NCBI GenBank assembly: GCA_031271325.1
Contig: JAISVY010000166.1
Span: 1-46,573, forward strand
Direction of reading: 5' to 3'
DNA length: 46,573 bases
Origin: Oscillospiraceae bacterium
GTDB lineage: Bacteria; Bacillota; Clostridia; Oscillospirales; UBA929
The position numbers were made by a program, and so were the translations under genes. Under the pieces are notes generated by a model. It had not been told where the DNA came from and did no database searches. It was given only the letters and a program-made list of their open reading frames with translations. Each line of letters begins with the position of its first letter. Position 1 is the first letter of the stretch. This document shows, in pieces, positions 23,200 through 32,044 of this stretch.

Positions 23200-24667
23200 C
23201 GGAAACCATATCCCCCTTCCCGGCACCTCTGCGCCGGATTAAGCGCCATATATACAGTGCCACCAGCAGAATCGCGAAACCCGTCAGGATGTTGCCGAGG
23301 TTCTCTTTGAGGATGTCGTTCCGGTAGCGCTTGAACGCGATGGAGTAGTAGGTGCGGTTCATGCCGAGCTTCAGGTGCCGCATCGCCTCTTTGTTGTTGC
23401 CCTCGGTGAGGTAGGCTTTCCCGATGCCGACGTTGGCCAGTTCGAGGTTTTCGTTGAGTTTCAGCACCTCGCGCCATTTTTCGACCGCCTGTTTTTCGTC
23501 GCCGTCATAGCGCAGCCCGACCGCTTCGTTGATCAGTCGGCCGTAATCGGTCTCCTTAAACGCCATAACTTCCTGCCGGTCGGTGTCGAGAACCAAGATT
23601 CTGTCTCCGATGTAAGCGATCGAGGACGGCTGGCGGAATGTTCCCTCTTGTGTGCCAAGCCCTCCGAAGATATAGAGCAGGTTTCCCTCGTCGTCATAGG
23701 TGAATATGCGCCCGCGCCGTCTGTCCAGCATCGAGTAGATGCCCTTGTCGCGCACGACGATGTCTACGATGTAGGAGGGACCGCCGTAATCCAGCGTATT
23801 CGGCGCCGGGTAGGTATCGCCGCCGAGGTTGCCGTTTTCGCCCTTTTGGATGACGTCCTCACCTTTGGGGTTGAGCCGGAACGCTGCCTGCGTGCCGTTC
23901 GGATCAATGCAGGAGGCGTAGATGAACCCTTCTTTGTCCACAGAAACGCCCGTGAACTCGGTCGGGATGAAGAGCGTCGAGCCGCTTAACTGTTCCTGAG
24001 AGGAGAACAGCCGCCAAAACCGCTGCCACAGGGAGACGGTTACCGGGATTGTGCCGTAGAACCCGGTGAAGTCGCCCGTCTCGTTGAATACCATGATGCC
24101 TTGGAACATACTCTGCCCGATGACGTATACGCGGTCGGCGTAATCGACGCCCAGTTCCAAGGGGATAAAGACATAATCGTCCGCGAGCATTTCGGATACC
24201 GGGTTTTGGATGATCCTGACCAGCTCGCCCTCTTCCAGCACCACGATGCGGTGATTATCGGAGTCGGCTATGTAGAGCTGCCCTTTTTCGGATACCGTAA
24301 CGCCCCACGGTTTGTTGAACGTGTCGTCGAACGCCGCCCCGTCTTCCCCGGTGTTTGCAAAGCCTGTGATGACCTCGGCCTCGGTCATCTCCGGGTTCAT
24401 AACGACGATGCGGTTGTTGCCCGTATCGGCCACGTAGACCCTGCCGTCCGGTCCGACGCAAATGCCCCGGGGCAGACTGAACGCCCCGACACCCAGATTC
24501 ACGCCGGAGACGTTGCCGTCCGGGATATACGGCGAAGGCGTGAACTCGAGGTATTGGCGGTAGTTGAAGATGTACGAATCGTACGGCACATCGACGGCGG
24601 CGAAGACGGGAAGCGTACAGAACGCCGCCAGCGCGAGCACCAAGGGTAAAATCCGCTTCAAAATCAT
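23192..24667 (-). CDS. NHL-repeat beta-propeller protein, membrane anchored
   Basis: A 491-residue exported protein. The signal peptide (residues 1-22, VFAAVD cleavage) is followed by a six-bladed NHL-type beta-propeller (about residues 50-370) with repeats such as PRGICVGPDGRVYVADTGNNRI, PWGVTVSEKGQLYIADSDNHRI and QPSSIAYIGDRILVLDT. A short TPR-like helical segment follows (KWREVLKLNENLELANVGIGKAYL, about 390-445), then one C-terminal transmembrane helix (ILTGFAILLVALYIW) with a basic tail inside the cell. Such propellers bind proteins or sugars. ATG at 24667 follows AAGGGGGG. Located between two permease pairs; partner role unproven. Confidence 0.85.
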   Translation of the reverse strand: MILKRILPLVLALAAFCTLPVFAAVDVPYDSYIFNYRQYLEFTPSPYIPDGNVSGVNLGVGAFSLPRGICVGPDGRVYVADTGNNRIVVMNPEMTEAEVITGFANTGEDGAAFDDTFNKPWGVTVSEKGQLYIADSDNHRIVVLEEGELVRIIQNPVSEMLADDYVFIPLELGVDYADRVYVIGQSMFQGIMVFNETGDFTGFYGTIPVTVSLWQRFWRLFSSQEQLSGSTLFIPTEFTGVSVDKEGFIYASCIDPNGTQAAFRLNPKGEDVIQKGENGNLGGDTYPAPNTLDYGGPSYIVDIVVRDKGIYSMLDRRRGRIFTYDDEGNLLYIFGGLGTQEGTFRQPSSIAYIGDRILVLDTDRQEVMAFKETDYGRLINEAVGLRYDGDEKQAVEKWREVLKLNENLELANVGIGKAYLTEGNNKEAMRHLKLGMNRTYYSIAFKRYRNDILKENLGNILTGFAILLVALYIWRLIRRRGAGKGDMVSDE

Positions 24668-24675
24668 AACCCCCC

Positions 24676-25587
24676 TTAGTCTTTCATGCCGGAGGTGGTC
24701 ATCGTCTCTAAGATGCTGGACTGGCATATGAGGAAGAAGGTGATCGGAATAGCCGCCAGCACCAACGCGACGGCGGCGGAAGCGCCGGCGCGGGCGGCGC
24801 CGCCCGCCGTGATCTGCTGCATGGCGTATTGCAGCGGCTTCAGTTCTTCGTTGCGCAGGAACAGATAGCCGGTGTTGCTCCACATCGTCTGGAACTGGAA
24901 GATCGCGAGCGTGAGCCACGCGGGTTTGACGTTCGGCATGATGATCTTCCAAAATACGCGGATTTCGCCCGCGCCGTCCATCCGGGCGGACTCGATCAGC
25001 GAATCGGGGATCTGCTCCATAAACTGCTTCATCAGGTACAGCCCCAGCCCGTAGCCCCACGCGGGCAGGATCAGCGCCCAGTAGGTATTGTTGATGTGCA
25101 GGTAGCTGACGATGACATAGTTCGGAATCATCGTGACCTGATAGGTAAACATGATCGAGAAGATAACCAGCGTAAACAGCAGTTTTTTGCCGGGGAATTT
25201 GTGCTTTGCCAGCGGATACGCCGCGAACGACGCCACGATCACGTGCCCGACGGTGCCGCACCCGGTGATGATCACCGTGTTGAAGATATAGCGCGAGAAA
25301 GGCACCCATGAGTCGCTCATCAGGATAAACAGGTCGGAGAAGTTCTCAAAGGTGGGGTTGCGCACAAATATCGCGGGGGGGAACTGGAAGATTTCGTCCA
25401 GCGGTTTTAAGGAGTTGTTGATGATCATCACCAGCGGCATGACCATAAATACGCCGCACAGCCCCATAAAGAGGAACAGCATCACGTTGCCCGCCCGCGA
25501 ACGGTTGAGCTTGCGCTTGCGGCGGAATAGGCGTTCACGCAGCGTCTCCTTCTCGGAGAAGACCGGTCTGGCTTTACTCTTAACCAT
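24676..25587 (-). CDS. CUT1 carbohydrate ABC permease (MalG type), second set
   Basis: A 303-residue permease with six transmembrane helices and the EAA loop (IESARMDGAGEIRVFWKIIMPNVKP, near residue 200). A basic 33-residue N-terminal tail precedes helix 1. Closer in sequence to typical sugar MalG proteins than the first copy at 18031-19023; the two are not simple duplicates. ATG at 25587; no strong ribosome site, and it starts only four bases after the upstream stop, so coupling is likely. Confidence 0.92.
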   Translation of the reverse strand: MVKSKARPVFSEKETLRERLFRRKRKLNRSRAGNVMLFLFMGLCGVFMVMPLVMIINNSLKPLDEIFQFPPAIFVRNPTFENFSDLFILMSDSWVPFSRYIFNTVIITGCGTVGHVIVASFAAYPLAKHKFPGKKLLFTLVIFSIMFTYQVTMIPNYVIVSYLHINNTYWALILPAWGYGLGLYLMKQFMEQIPDSLIESARMDGAGEIRVFWKIIMPNVKPAWLTLAIFQFQTMWSNTGYLFLRNEELKPLQYAMQQITAGGAARAGASAAVALVLAAIPITFFLICQSSILETMTTSGMKD

Positions 25588-25591
25588 CTGA

Positions 25592-26509
25592 CTACTCGCC
25601 CACCCTTCTCAGGAACCGCTGCACGAGCCTGTTGGTTCCCACCATCATGATAAACAGCACGGTGGCAATCGCCGACGCGTACCCCATCTCAAAACGCACG
25701 CCGCCGTAGTCGGAAAGGTGCGTGACGATTGTCGCTCCGGCATACCCGACCGAGGGGTTGCCGGCCAGCTGCAATGAGATGTCCGCCACGGCGAACGCCC
25801 CGGTAATCTGCATGACAGCGCCGAACATCAGCTGAGGGCGCATCGCGGGGAGGGTTACGAACCAAAGCTCCTGCCAGCGGTTCTTAATGCCGTCGATCGC
25901 GGCCGCCTCGTAGAGCGACTTGTCGATTGTTTGCAGACCCGCGATGAACGCGAGGAAGCCTGTGCCGAGGCTCAGCCAGAGCTGTACGACGATCAGCACC
26001 GGCATGATGTACTGCGCCGTCCGCATCCAGAGGATCGGTTCCTGTATGAAGTCGTATTGCAGCAAGAAGCCGTTCAGGTAACCGTAACGGTCGCCGGTGA
26101 GGATGATGTTCCAGATCAGGTACGCCTGCCCCGATATGGACGGCGCGTAGAAGATCAGCGTGAGGAAGGCGCGCAGCTTGCCTTTGAATTCGTTGATAAT
26201 CCACGCGAACAGCAGGCAGAGGATATAGCTGATCGGCCCGGTGATGACGGCGAAGATCAGCGTGTTTTTCAGCGCGAGGACAAAGATGTCGTCTTCCAGC
26301 AGCAGTTTGAGGTAGTTTGACCACCCGATCCACTGCGGGGCTTCCAGCATGTTAAAATAGGTCAGGGAGATGAACATCGACGCGATGACCGGCAAGATCG
26401 TAAAGAGCGTGAAGAGCAGGAAATACGGCGCAATCATAATATAGGAGATGCGGTTTTTGGCCATCAGCGTCCCGACAAAGGGCTTTTGAAGGTCTTTCTG
26501 CTTCGTCAA
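25592..26509 (-). CDS. CUT1 carbohydrate ABC permease (MalF type), second set
   Basis: A 305-residue permease, six helices, EAA loop YEAAAIDGIKNRWQELWFVTLPAMRP near residue 215. The start is TTG at 26509 with AGGGGG upstream, one base after the stop of the large solute-binding fusion. The pair 24676-26509 presumably imports the ligand delivered by that fusion protein. Confidence 0.92.
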   Translation of the reverse strand: MTKQKDLQKPFVGTLMAKNRISYIMIAPYFLLFTLFTILPVIASMFISLTYFNMLEAPQWIGWSNYLKLLLEDDIFVLALKNTLIFAVITGPISYILCLLFAWIINEFKGKLRAFLTLIFYAPSISGQAYLIWNIILTGDRYGYLNGFLLQYDFIQEPILWMRTAQYIMPVLIVVQLWLSLGTGFLAFIAGLQTIDKSLYEAAAIDGIKNRWQELWFVTLPAMRPQLMFGAVMQITGAFAVADISLQLAGNPSVGYAGATIVTHLSDYGGVRFEMGYASAIATVLFIMMVGTNRLVQRFLRRVGE

Positions 26510-26510
26510 G

Positions 26511-29492
26511 TTATTCGCCCCCTATCCCGTCTTCGTAAAGAGTCAACCCGAACTCTTCCCGTTTGAAGTCGATTTCGTCGTTGATCAGGATGACTTTGTC
26601 GGTCAGCGCCTCGCGCGGGAACTCAAAGACCGTTTCAGCCGACCCGATCACCGAGCTGCCGGTGACGACCGCGTAAAACGCGTTGTTGACGTTGCGGTAG
26701 CTGAAGTAGCCGCCCGGCACCTGCGGGATGCCCTTGACCGAATCGAATTGCCTGTTCAGCGCCTGATAGTCGGCAACCGGCCACGGCAGCTGCGCGAACG
26801 CTTCGATGTTGGCCGACGGGTGGCGCGCCGCCGCGCCCATCAGGCTTTCCATCTCGCGCCCGAACAGCGTCTGCGTTTCGGCGTCTGTCCACCATTTGAT
26901 GAATTCCCAGGAATTTTCGGGGGTATTGTCGGATTTCATGATGATACAGCCCGAACCGAAGCTGCCGACCGAACGGTCGAGGGAGCCGTCTTCCTGAACC
27001 GTCGCGGGCACGGGCGCAAAGCCCCACAGACCCTTGATGTCGGGAGCCGAAACTTGGAGCGTGTTATAGAAGGAGAAGTCGTTGATGATCAGCGGCGTCT
27101 CGCCGGTGCGGAAGCGTTCCTCGACGCTGGTGTCTTTGTCGAGTTTGTAGTCGGTGTAGAACTCGGTATACTTTTTGAAGGCGTTGATGGCCTGATCGCT
27201 GTCGAGCGCGGAGCGGGTGGCGTCTTCGTTATAGTACTCCCCGCCGTTTTGGTAGAGAATCATCGAGAAGATCTGCTCGGTCGGCAGCATTCCCAGCTCC
27301 ATCATGTTGTTGGCGAGCACGGCCAGCGTGGTTTTCATTTCGTCCCACGTGTTGGGGACTTCGAGGTTCAGCTCTTTCATGATGTCCTTGCGGTAGAACA
27401 TCATCGGGAAGGTCTGGGTTTCCGGCAGGGCGTAAACCGCGCCGTCGTAGGTGAACGCCTCCATTACGCTCGGACGGAACCGCGTCAGCACCTCGTCCAA
27501 GTCTTCAAACTGCGTAAGATCCTGCACGGCGTTGCGCAGCCCGTAGTTCATGGGGAGGTCGTTCGCGACCTGTATCGCGACGTCCGGTCCCTGCCCCGCA
27601 AGCGTCGCCTGCAAAAGCGTGCCCATATCGACCAGCATCGCGTTGACGCCGATGCCGGTTTCGCGGGTGAACGTTTCGTCGATCAGGTTTTTGATGACGT
27701 TGGCCTGGTCGCGCCCCGAGCCGATCCAGAGGGTGACCGATTCCGTGTCTTCTTCCTCGGAGATGTTGCCGATTTGGTTGTAGTCGATCACGAACGAATA
27801 GAAGAGGCGGGAGATTTCGTACCAAATGCCGGCAAAGATGTTGTCGTTCGGCGCGCTCATGTTCTTGCCGGGCGCGTGGAAGGTGATCGTATCCACCCGC
27901 AGGGGTTGATCGATGGCCTGCGTGAGCCACGTGCCGCAGGCGCGGATGTTGATGCGGAACGAGGCGACCGTTTTGGAGAATCTTTCCTGGTTTTCGATCA
28001 GCTCGTTGAGCTGGATGATCATCGTTTTCAGGACGCGCTCACGGTCGCTGCGCTTGCCCGCGATTCTCTGAAGCTCGTCGATCGACCATTGCAGGCTGTC
28101 CCGCACGGCGACCAGTTCGCCTTTGAGTTCGGGCAGACTGTACGCCACCTGATAGTCGCGGTTCCGGTCAGGCCTCACGCCGGTCAGGCGGATGACTTTC
28201 CGGTAGATACGGTTCAGCTCGAACACCGCTTCGCGCACCACGCTGATGATCTCGGAGAAACTGCCGAGCACCGCTTCCATACGGACGGTGTGCCGTCCCG
28301 CTTCCAAGAAAATCTTGTAGGGGTCGCCTTCTTTTTGCGTGAGCTTTTCCATCGTCCAGTTCTGGCGGTAGATAAAACCGTATTCCGAAAACTCCGCGAA
28401 CGGCACTTTGCCGTCGATGTAGATTTTGCGCGACACGTAAATACCGCGCGAAAAATTCTGCAGCACATGGGCGGATATTTCGTACAGACCGCTCTCCGGC
28501 GCGTCGAATTCCCATTCGATCCAGTGACCCGCAATCCGCCACGACTGCCCGCCGATTGTGTTGTTCAGCAGCAGTTTCGCGCTGGAGGGGCTGACTGTGG
28601 GCGAGGACTGGTCTTGGTCGGGATAGAGCATCTGAGAGGAGGTCTTGACCGCGTTCTGCCCCTGAACCGTTACGAGCGCTTCGGACGACACGTCTTTGGC
28701 TCCGGCGGCTTCCCACCCGGCCAGCACTTCGGCGTAGGAGAGGAGCGGCTCGGTGTTTTGAAACGTGAACTTACGGAGCAGCATCGGTTCGCGCATCGAC
28801 ATGAGGGTCAGCACGTGCTCGCCCTCGGTGAGGTACAGCGAGAGGTTGTCGGTGATGTATCCGTCGCTGTCATAGAGCAGAGATTCCGTCCACTCGGGGA
28901 TCTCGATCATCTTGGGCTTGAGGTCGTTGCCCTGGTTGTCCTTCGGCCAGACCGGCGCGCTCTGTCCGGCTTCCCGGGCTTCTTCGGCGACCGTGTTTGT
29001 CCACTGCCGCTCGAACTCCACCGTAGACAGCTCGCGGAAGGGCAGAACGCCGTCCAGGAATAACGAGCGCTGAATCTCGGAGCTTTTGCCCTCCACCGGG
29101 AAGTAGAGCAGAGAGAGGTCGTACAGCCCCGCCTCCGGAACGGTGAACGTGTACTCAATGACCGCGTCTTCCTCGGTCAGTACGCTGTCGCCTGTTTGCC
29201 CCTCGTAATCGGCGTAGATTTCCGGCTCCGCTTCCGCGCCGCCTTCTTCGTACCGCGCGTAACCCGCCGCGTCGATTTCGATCACGCCGGACGGCCGGTT
29301 TTGCGGCTGCCGGTCTATGTAATCGCGGTAGGTGGGGATGGATTCGTCGACGGAGTAACCCTCTAAGATGTCCTCGTACTCCAGGCGCGTCTTTTCCCCC
29401 GCCGTATAACCATACGCGAGTGACGACGACCCCAGCAGGACGAACGCTGTGAAAACAGCCAGCGTTTGTAACACGCGCCGTTTCCGAGTCAT
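26511..29492 (-). CDS. Solute-binding protein fused to duplicated lectin-like modules
   Basis: A 993-residue exported protein, first gene of the operon. Residues 1-28 are a signal peptide; there is no lipobox cysteine, unlike the other binding proteins here. Two homologous beta-rich modules follow, at about 85-250 and 305-420: both contain a conserved string (EYTFTVPEAGLYDLSL / EWEFDAPESGLYEISA), then an I.LDG..PF.E / IYIDGKVPFAE segment and a closing EGEHVLTL/EAGRHTVRM strand. A helical linker (430-570) leads to a complete family 1 solute-binding domain from about 585 to 960 (LWIGSGRDQ; GQGPDVAI; QTFPMMFYRKDIMKELNL). Modules of this kind suggest binding of a polymeric glycan before import. 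GAGGGGG precedes the ATG. Confidence 0.85.
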   Translation of the reverse strand: MTRKRRVLQTLAVFTAFVLLGSSSLAYGYTAGEKTRLEYEDILEGYSVDESIPTYRDYIDRQPQNRPSGVIEIDAAGYARYEEGGAEAEPEIYADYEGQTGDSVLTEEDAVIEYTFTVPEAGLYDLSLLYFPVEGKSSEIQRSLFLDGVLPFRELSTVEFERQWTNTVAEEAREAGQSAPVWPKDNQGNDLKPKMIEIPEWTESLLYDSDGYITDNLSLYLTEGEHVLTLMSMREPMLLRKFTFQNTEPLLSYAEVLAGWEAAGAKDVSSEALVTVQGQNAVKTSSQMLYPDQDQSSPTVSPSSAKLLLNNTIGGQSWRIAGHWIEWEFDAPESGLYEISAHVLQNFSRGIYVSRKIYIDGKVPFAEFSEYGFIYRQNWTMEKLTQKEGDPYKIFLEAGRHTVRMEAVLGSFSEIISVVREAVFELNRIYRKVIRLTGVRPDRNRDYQVAYSLPELKGELVAVRDSLQWSIDELQRIAGKRSDRERVLKTMIIQLNELIENQERFSKTVASFRINIRACGTWLTQAIDQPLRVDTITFHAPGKNMSAPNDNIFAGIWYEISRLFYSFVIDYNQIGNISEEEDTESVTLWIGSGRDQANVIKNLIDETFTRETGIGVNAMLVDMGTLLQATLAGQGPDVAIQVANDLPMNYGLRNAVQDLTQFEDLDEVLTRFRPSVMEAFTYDGAVYALPETQTFPMMFYRKDIMKELNLEVPNTWDEMKTTLAVLANNMMELGMLPTEQIFSMILYQNGGEYYNEDATRSALDSDQAINAFKKYTEFYTDYKLDKDTSVEERFRTGETPLIINDFSFYNTLQVSAPDIKGLWGFAPVPATVQEDGSLDRSVGSFGSGCIIMKSDNTPENSWEFIKWWTDAETQTLFGREMESLMGAAARHPSANIEAFAQLPWPVADYQALNRQFDSVKGIPQVPGGYFSYRNVNNAFYAVVTGSSVIGSAETVFEFPREALTDKVILINDEIDFKREEFGLTLYEDGIGGE

Positions 29493-29578
29493 TCGATAGC
29501 CCCCTCTTAGTAAGCTCAGTGCCGCTACGAAGCGGAAAATTCAGCACAATGCCGATACCCGCACAAGGCGTGTCATTA

Positions 29579-29607
29579 ATTTTAATATATTTTTAACAAA
29601 AAGTCAA
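29579..29607 (-). promoter_or_regulatory. Promoter of the ten-gene operon
   Basis: Minus strand TTGACT, 17-base spacer, TAAAAT, in an A/T-rich stretch. Predicted start near 29572 gives an 80-base leader with a small CCGCT/AGCGG hairpin. No other minus-strand promoter was seen inside the operon, and gene gaps are 49 bases or less. Confidence 0.75.
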
Positions 29608-29680
29608 TAGTGATTCGGTTGTCCGTTTAGAACTTTTTTAGGGGATTCTTTTCTGCCGCTATGTGTTTAACAGGTTCTGT

Positions 29681-29709
29681 TTGCGCGGCCGGGCGGGTTG
29701 TGGTATAAT
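29681..29709 (+). promoter_or_regulatory. Promoter of the small ABC importer
   Basis: TTGCGC, 17-base spacer, TATAAT, 48 bases upstream of the binding-protein start codon. The leader is short and no riboswitch (TPP or other) is visible in it. Confidence 0.78.
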
Positions 29710-29757
29710 CACGGCGGCACCGCGAAGCGGGGATTTATACAGGGAGGTATGTTCAAA

Positions 29758-30702
29758 ATGCACAAACGGTTTGTTTTCATTCTCATTCCCCTTCTCTTCT
29801 TATGCTCCTGCGGCTCTCCCTCACCGTCCGAGGCGAAAGCGCCCGTGCGCGTCGGCGCGTTGAAGGGCGCGACGACAATCGGCATGGTAAAATACATCGA
29901 GGATGCGGCGGAAAGCGCGGCGTTCAGCGTCGTCACCGCCGACGAGATCGTGCCGATGATCGTAAAGGGCGAATTGGATATGGCGGCGATTCCGGTCAAT
30001 CTGGCGGCGACGCTGTACCAAAAGACGGGCGGCGCGGTGCGGGTGCTCGCCATCAACACGCTGGGGCTGACCTATATCGTCGAAACCGGCGGCGAGATTC
30101 AAACCGTCGAAGACCTGCGCGGCAAAACGGTGTTCGCGACCGGCAAGAGCAATACGCCGGAGTATACGCTGCGCCGCATTCTGCGGGAATACGGTCTTGA
30201 CCCGGAGACCGACCTGACGCTGGAGTTTAAGAACGAACCGGCCGAAGTTGTGGCGCACCTGAAACTGAACGGCGGCGTCGCGATGCTGCCGCAGCCGTTT
30301 GTCACCACGGCGGGCGATACCGTGCCGGGGCTGCGCGAGGCGATTGACCTCACCGAGGAGTGGGGGAAGCTGGACGGCGCGGGGACGCTGGTGATCGGCG
30401 TGCTGATTGCCCGGACGGAGTTTTTGGAGCGCGAGGCGGACGTCGGGGCGGCGCTGGACGCGTGCCGCGCCTCAGTCGGCTGGGTTACGGACAACCCGGC
30501 GGAGGCCGCCCCGCTGGTGGAGAAAGCGGGGATCGCCCCGGCGAGCGTCGCGGAGCGCGCCATCCCGAAATGCCACCTCACCTTTATCGAAGGGGCGGAG
30601 ATGAGAGAAACCCTCTCCGCGTTCCTCAAAGTGATGTTTGACGACGCGCCCGAATCGGTCGGGGGGGCGCTGCCCGGCGACGATTTTTACTATGTTCCGT
30701 AA
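29758..30702 (+). CDS. ABC importer substrate-binding lipoprotein (NMT1/SsuA-like)
   Basis: A 314-residue lipoprotein (lipobox LFLCSCG, lipidated cysteine near residue 17) followed by a type 2 periplasmic-binding fold of the NMT1/THI5/SsuA kind: LKGATTIGMVKYIE, then DLRGKTVFATG and EPAEVVAHLKLNGGVAMLPQPFVTTA. Proteins of this kind carry thiamine-precursor pyrimidines, sulfonates, nitrate or similar small molecules; ligand cannot be assigned. ATG at 29758 has GGGAGG ten bases upstream (an ATG three codons earlier is too close). It begins an operon with the permease and ATPase, transcribed towards a pyridoxal kinase gene. Confidence 0.88.
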   Translation: MHKRFVFILIPLLFLCSCGSPSPSEAKAPVRVGALKGATTIGMVKYIEDAAESAAFSVVTADEIVPMIVKGELDMAAIPVNLAATLYQKTGGAVRVLAINTLGLTYIVETGGEIQTVEDLRGKTVFATGKSNTPEYTLRRILREYGLDPETDLTLEFKNEPAEVVAHLKLNGGVAMLPQPFVTTAGDTVPGLREAIDLTEEWGKLDGAGTLVIGVLIARTEFLEREADVGAALDACRASVGWVTDNPAEAAPLVEKAGIAPASVAERAIPKCHLTFIEGAEMRETLSAFLKVMFDDAPESVGGALPGDDFYYVP

Positions 30703-31453
30703 CAGGCGTCTGTGGATCCCGCTCTGCGCCCTCTTCTGGCTCTGCGTATGGCAGCTGGCGAGTATGCGGATCGGGGAGGAGATTTTACTTGTGTCGCCGC
30801 TCGCCGCCGCCGCGCGGCTCTGGGAGATGCTGCGCGAACCGTCTTTTTGGAGCACGGCGGGGTTCTCTATGGCGCGGATCATGGGCGGGTTTCTTCTGTC
30901 GCTCGCCGCGGGCTCGGCTCTGGCCGCGCTGGCGTACCGGTTCGGAGCGGTCTATGTCCTGCTCGCGCCGCTGATCAGCGCGGTGAAATCGGTGCCGGTT
31001 GCGTCCTACACCATTCTATGCCTGATTTTCCTCAGCACCCGCAGCCTGTCGCTGATCATCACCTTTTTGATGACCCTCCCTGTCGTCTACGAGGCTTTGC
31101 TGGAGGGGCTGCGCCAAACCGACGCGAAGTTGCTGGAAATGGCTTCTGTGTTCCGTATCGCGCCGCTTCACAGGCTTCGGTATATCTATATTCCGCAGAC
31201 CCTGCCCTACCTCGTCTCGGTAATCGGCGTGGGGGTCGGCATCGCGTGGAAATCCGGCGTCGCCGCCGAGGTGATCGGTCTGCCGCAGGGCGCGATCGGT
31301 TCCCGCCTGTACGAGGCGAAGATCACGCTGGACATGCGGAACCTGTTCGCGTGGACGATCGCCGTCATGCTGCTCTGTTACTTTTTAGAGAAGCTGATCC
31401 GCTTTCTCATCCGCCGCGCGGCGCGGGCGCTGGAAAGGGGGCGGGCGCTGTGA
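30692..31453 (+). CDS. ABC importer permease (SsuC/ThiX-like)
   Basis: A 253-residue membrane permease with about six helices. The EAA-type loop is DAKLLEMASVFRIAPLHRLRYIYIPQTLPYLVS near residue 148, and VGVGIAWKSGVAAEVIG matches the SsuC/TauC/ThiX group that imports small organic anions or thiamine precursors. ATG at 30692 lies inside the last codons of the binding-protein gene, and no separate ribosome site is seen, so translation is probably coupled. Its stop overlaps the ATPase start (GTGA). Confidence 0.9.
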   Translation: MFRNRRLWIPLCALFWLCVWQLASMRIGEEILLVSPLAAAARLWEMLREPSFWSTAGFSMARIMGGFLLSLAAGSALAALAYRFGAVYVLLAPLISAVKSVPVASYTILCLIFLSTRSLSLIITFLMTLPVVYEALLEGLRQTDAKLLEMASVFRIAPLHRLRYIYIPQTLPYLVSVIGVGVGIAWKSGVAAEVIGLPQGAIGSRLYEAKITLDMRNLFAWTIAVMLLCYFLEKLIRFLIRRAARALERGRAL

Positions 31454-32034
31454 GTGACATTGTTTTGCAAAGTATCGGCAAATCGTTCGGCGGCAAGCGG
31501 GTGCTGGACAAGCTCTCGCACACCTTCGCCGCGGGGGGCGTTCACGGGCTGACCGGACCGTCCGGCTCCGGCAAGACGACGCTTTTAAATATCCTGCTCG
31601 GGCTGACCGCCCCGGATACCGGGGCTGTTTCCGGGGTCAACACCGCCGCCGTCAGCGCCGTTTTTCAGGAAGACCGTTTGTGCGAACGCGCTTCGGTCGG
31701 CGCGAATATCCGCATCGCCGCGCCGCGCGCGCGCGAAAAAAACGCCCTGCGTTCTCTCATCGAAGAGATGGGGCTGGACGAAAAAACGCCCGTACACGAG
31801 CTGTCTGGCGGGATGAAGCGCCGCGCCGCCCTGCTTCGCGCGATCGCGGCTCCTTCGGAACTGATTGTGATGGACGAACCGTTTACCGGGCTGGACGAAG
31901 CGGTCAAGCAAACCGCCGCCGCCGCCATCCGCCGCAGTTTGGGCGGGCGGACGCTGATCGTCGTGACGCACAGCGAAAGCGACCTCACCCTGCTGGGCGG
32001 GTCGGTATCGTTAACTCTGCCGCTGTTGGGGTGA
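31450..32034 (+). CDS. ABC importer ATP-binding protein (short)
   Basis: A 194-residue ATPase subunit. Walker A (GPSGSGKTT, near residue 36), Q-loop (FQEDRL), signature LSGGM, Walker B (LIVMDEP) and the switch histidine (VVTHSESD) are all present, so it should be active. At 194 residues it is shorter than the 240-260 typical of SsuB/ThiZ ATPases: the segment between the Walker A helix and the Q-loop and the C-terminal tail are reduced. GTG start at 31450 overlaps the permease stop by four bases. Ends 10 bases before the convergent kinase gene stop. Confidence 0.9.
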   Translation: MSDIVLQSIGKSFGGKRVLDKLSHTFAAGGVHGLTGPSGSGKTTLLNILLGLTAPDTGAVSGVNTAAVSAVFQEDRLCERASVGANIRIAAPRAREKNALRSLIEEMGLDEKTPVHELSGGMKRRAALLRAIAAPSELIVMDEPFTGLDEAVKQTAAAAIRRSLGGRTLIVVTHSESDLTLLGGSVSLTLPLLG

Positions 32035-32044
32035 GAGCGTCAAT

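Noticed and set aside
24668..25309. Longer N-terminus of the NHL protein across the permease gene
   Set aside because: The signal peptide and ribosome site place the start at 24667; the extension is out-of-frame permease sequence.
26748..29063. 771-codon open frame antisense to the lectin-fused binding protein
   Set aside because: Rich in Arg/His/Val/Asp, no family-like motif or ribosome site; it mirrors the GC-rich codon use of the real gene on the minus strand.
29710..29757. TPP riboswitch before the NMT1-like importer
   Set aside because: The leader from the promoter to the start codon is under 50 bases and shows no THI-box motif.
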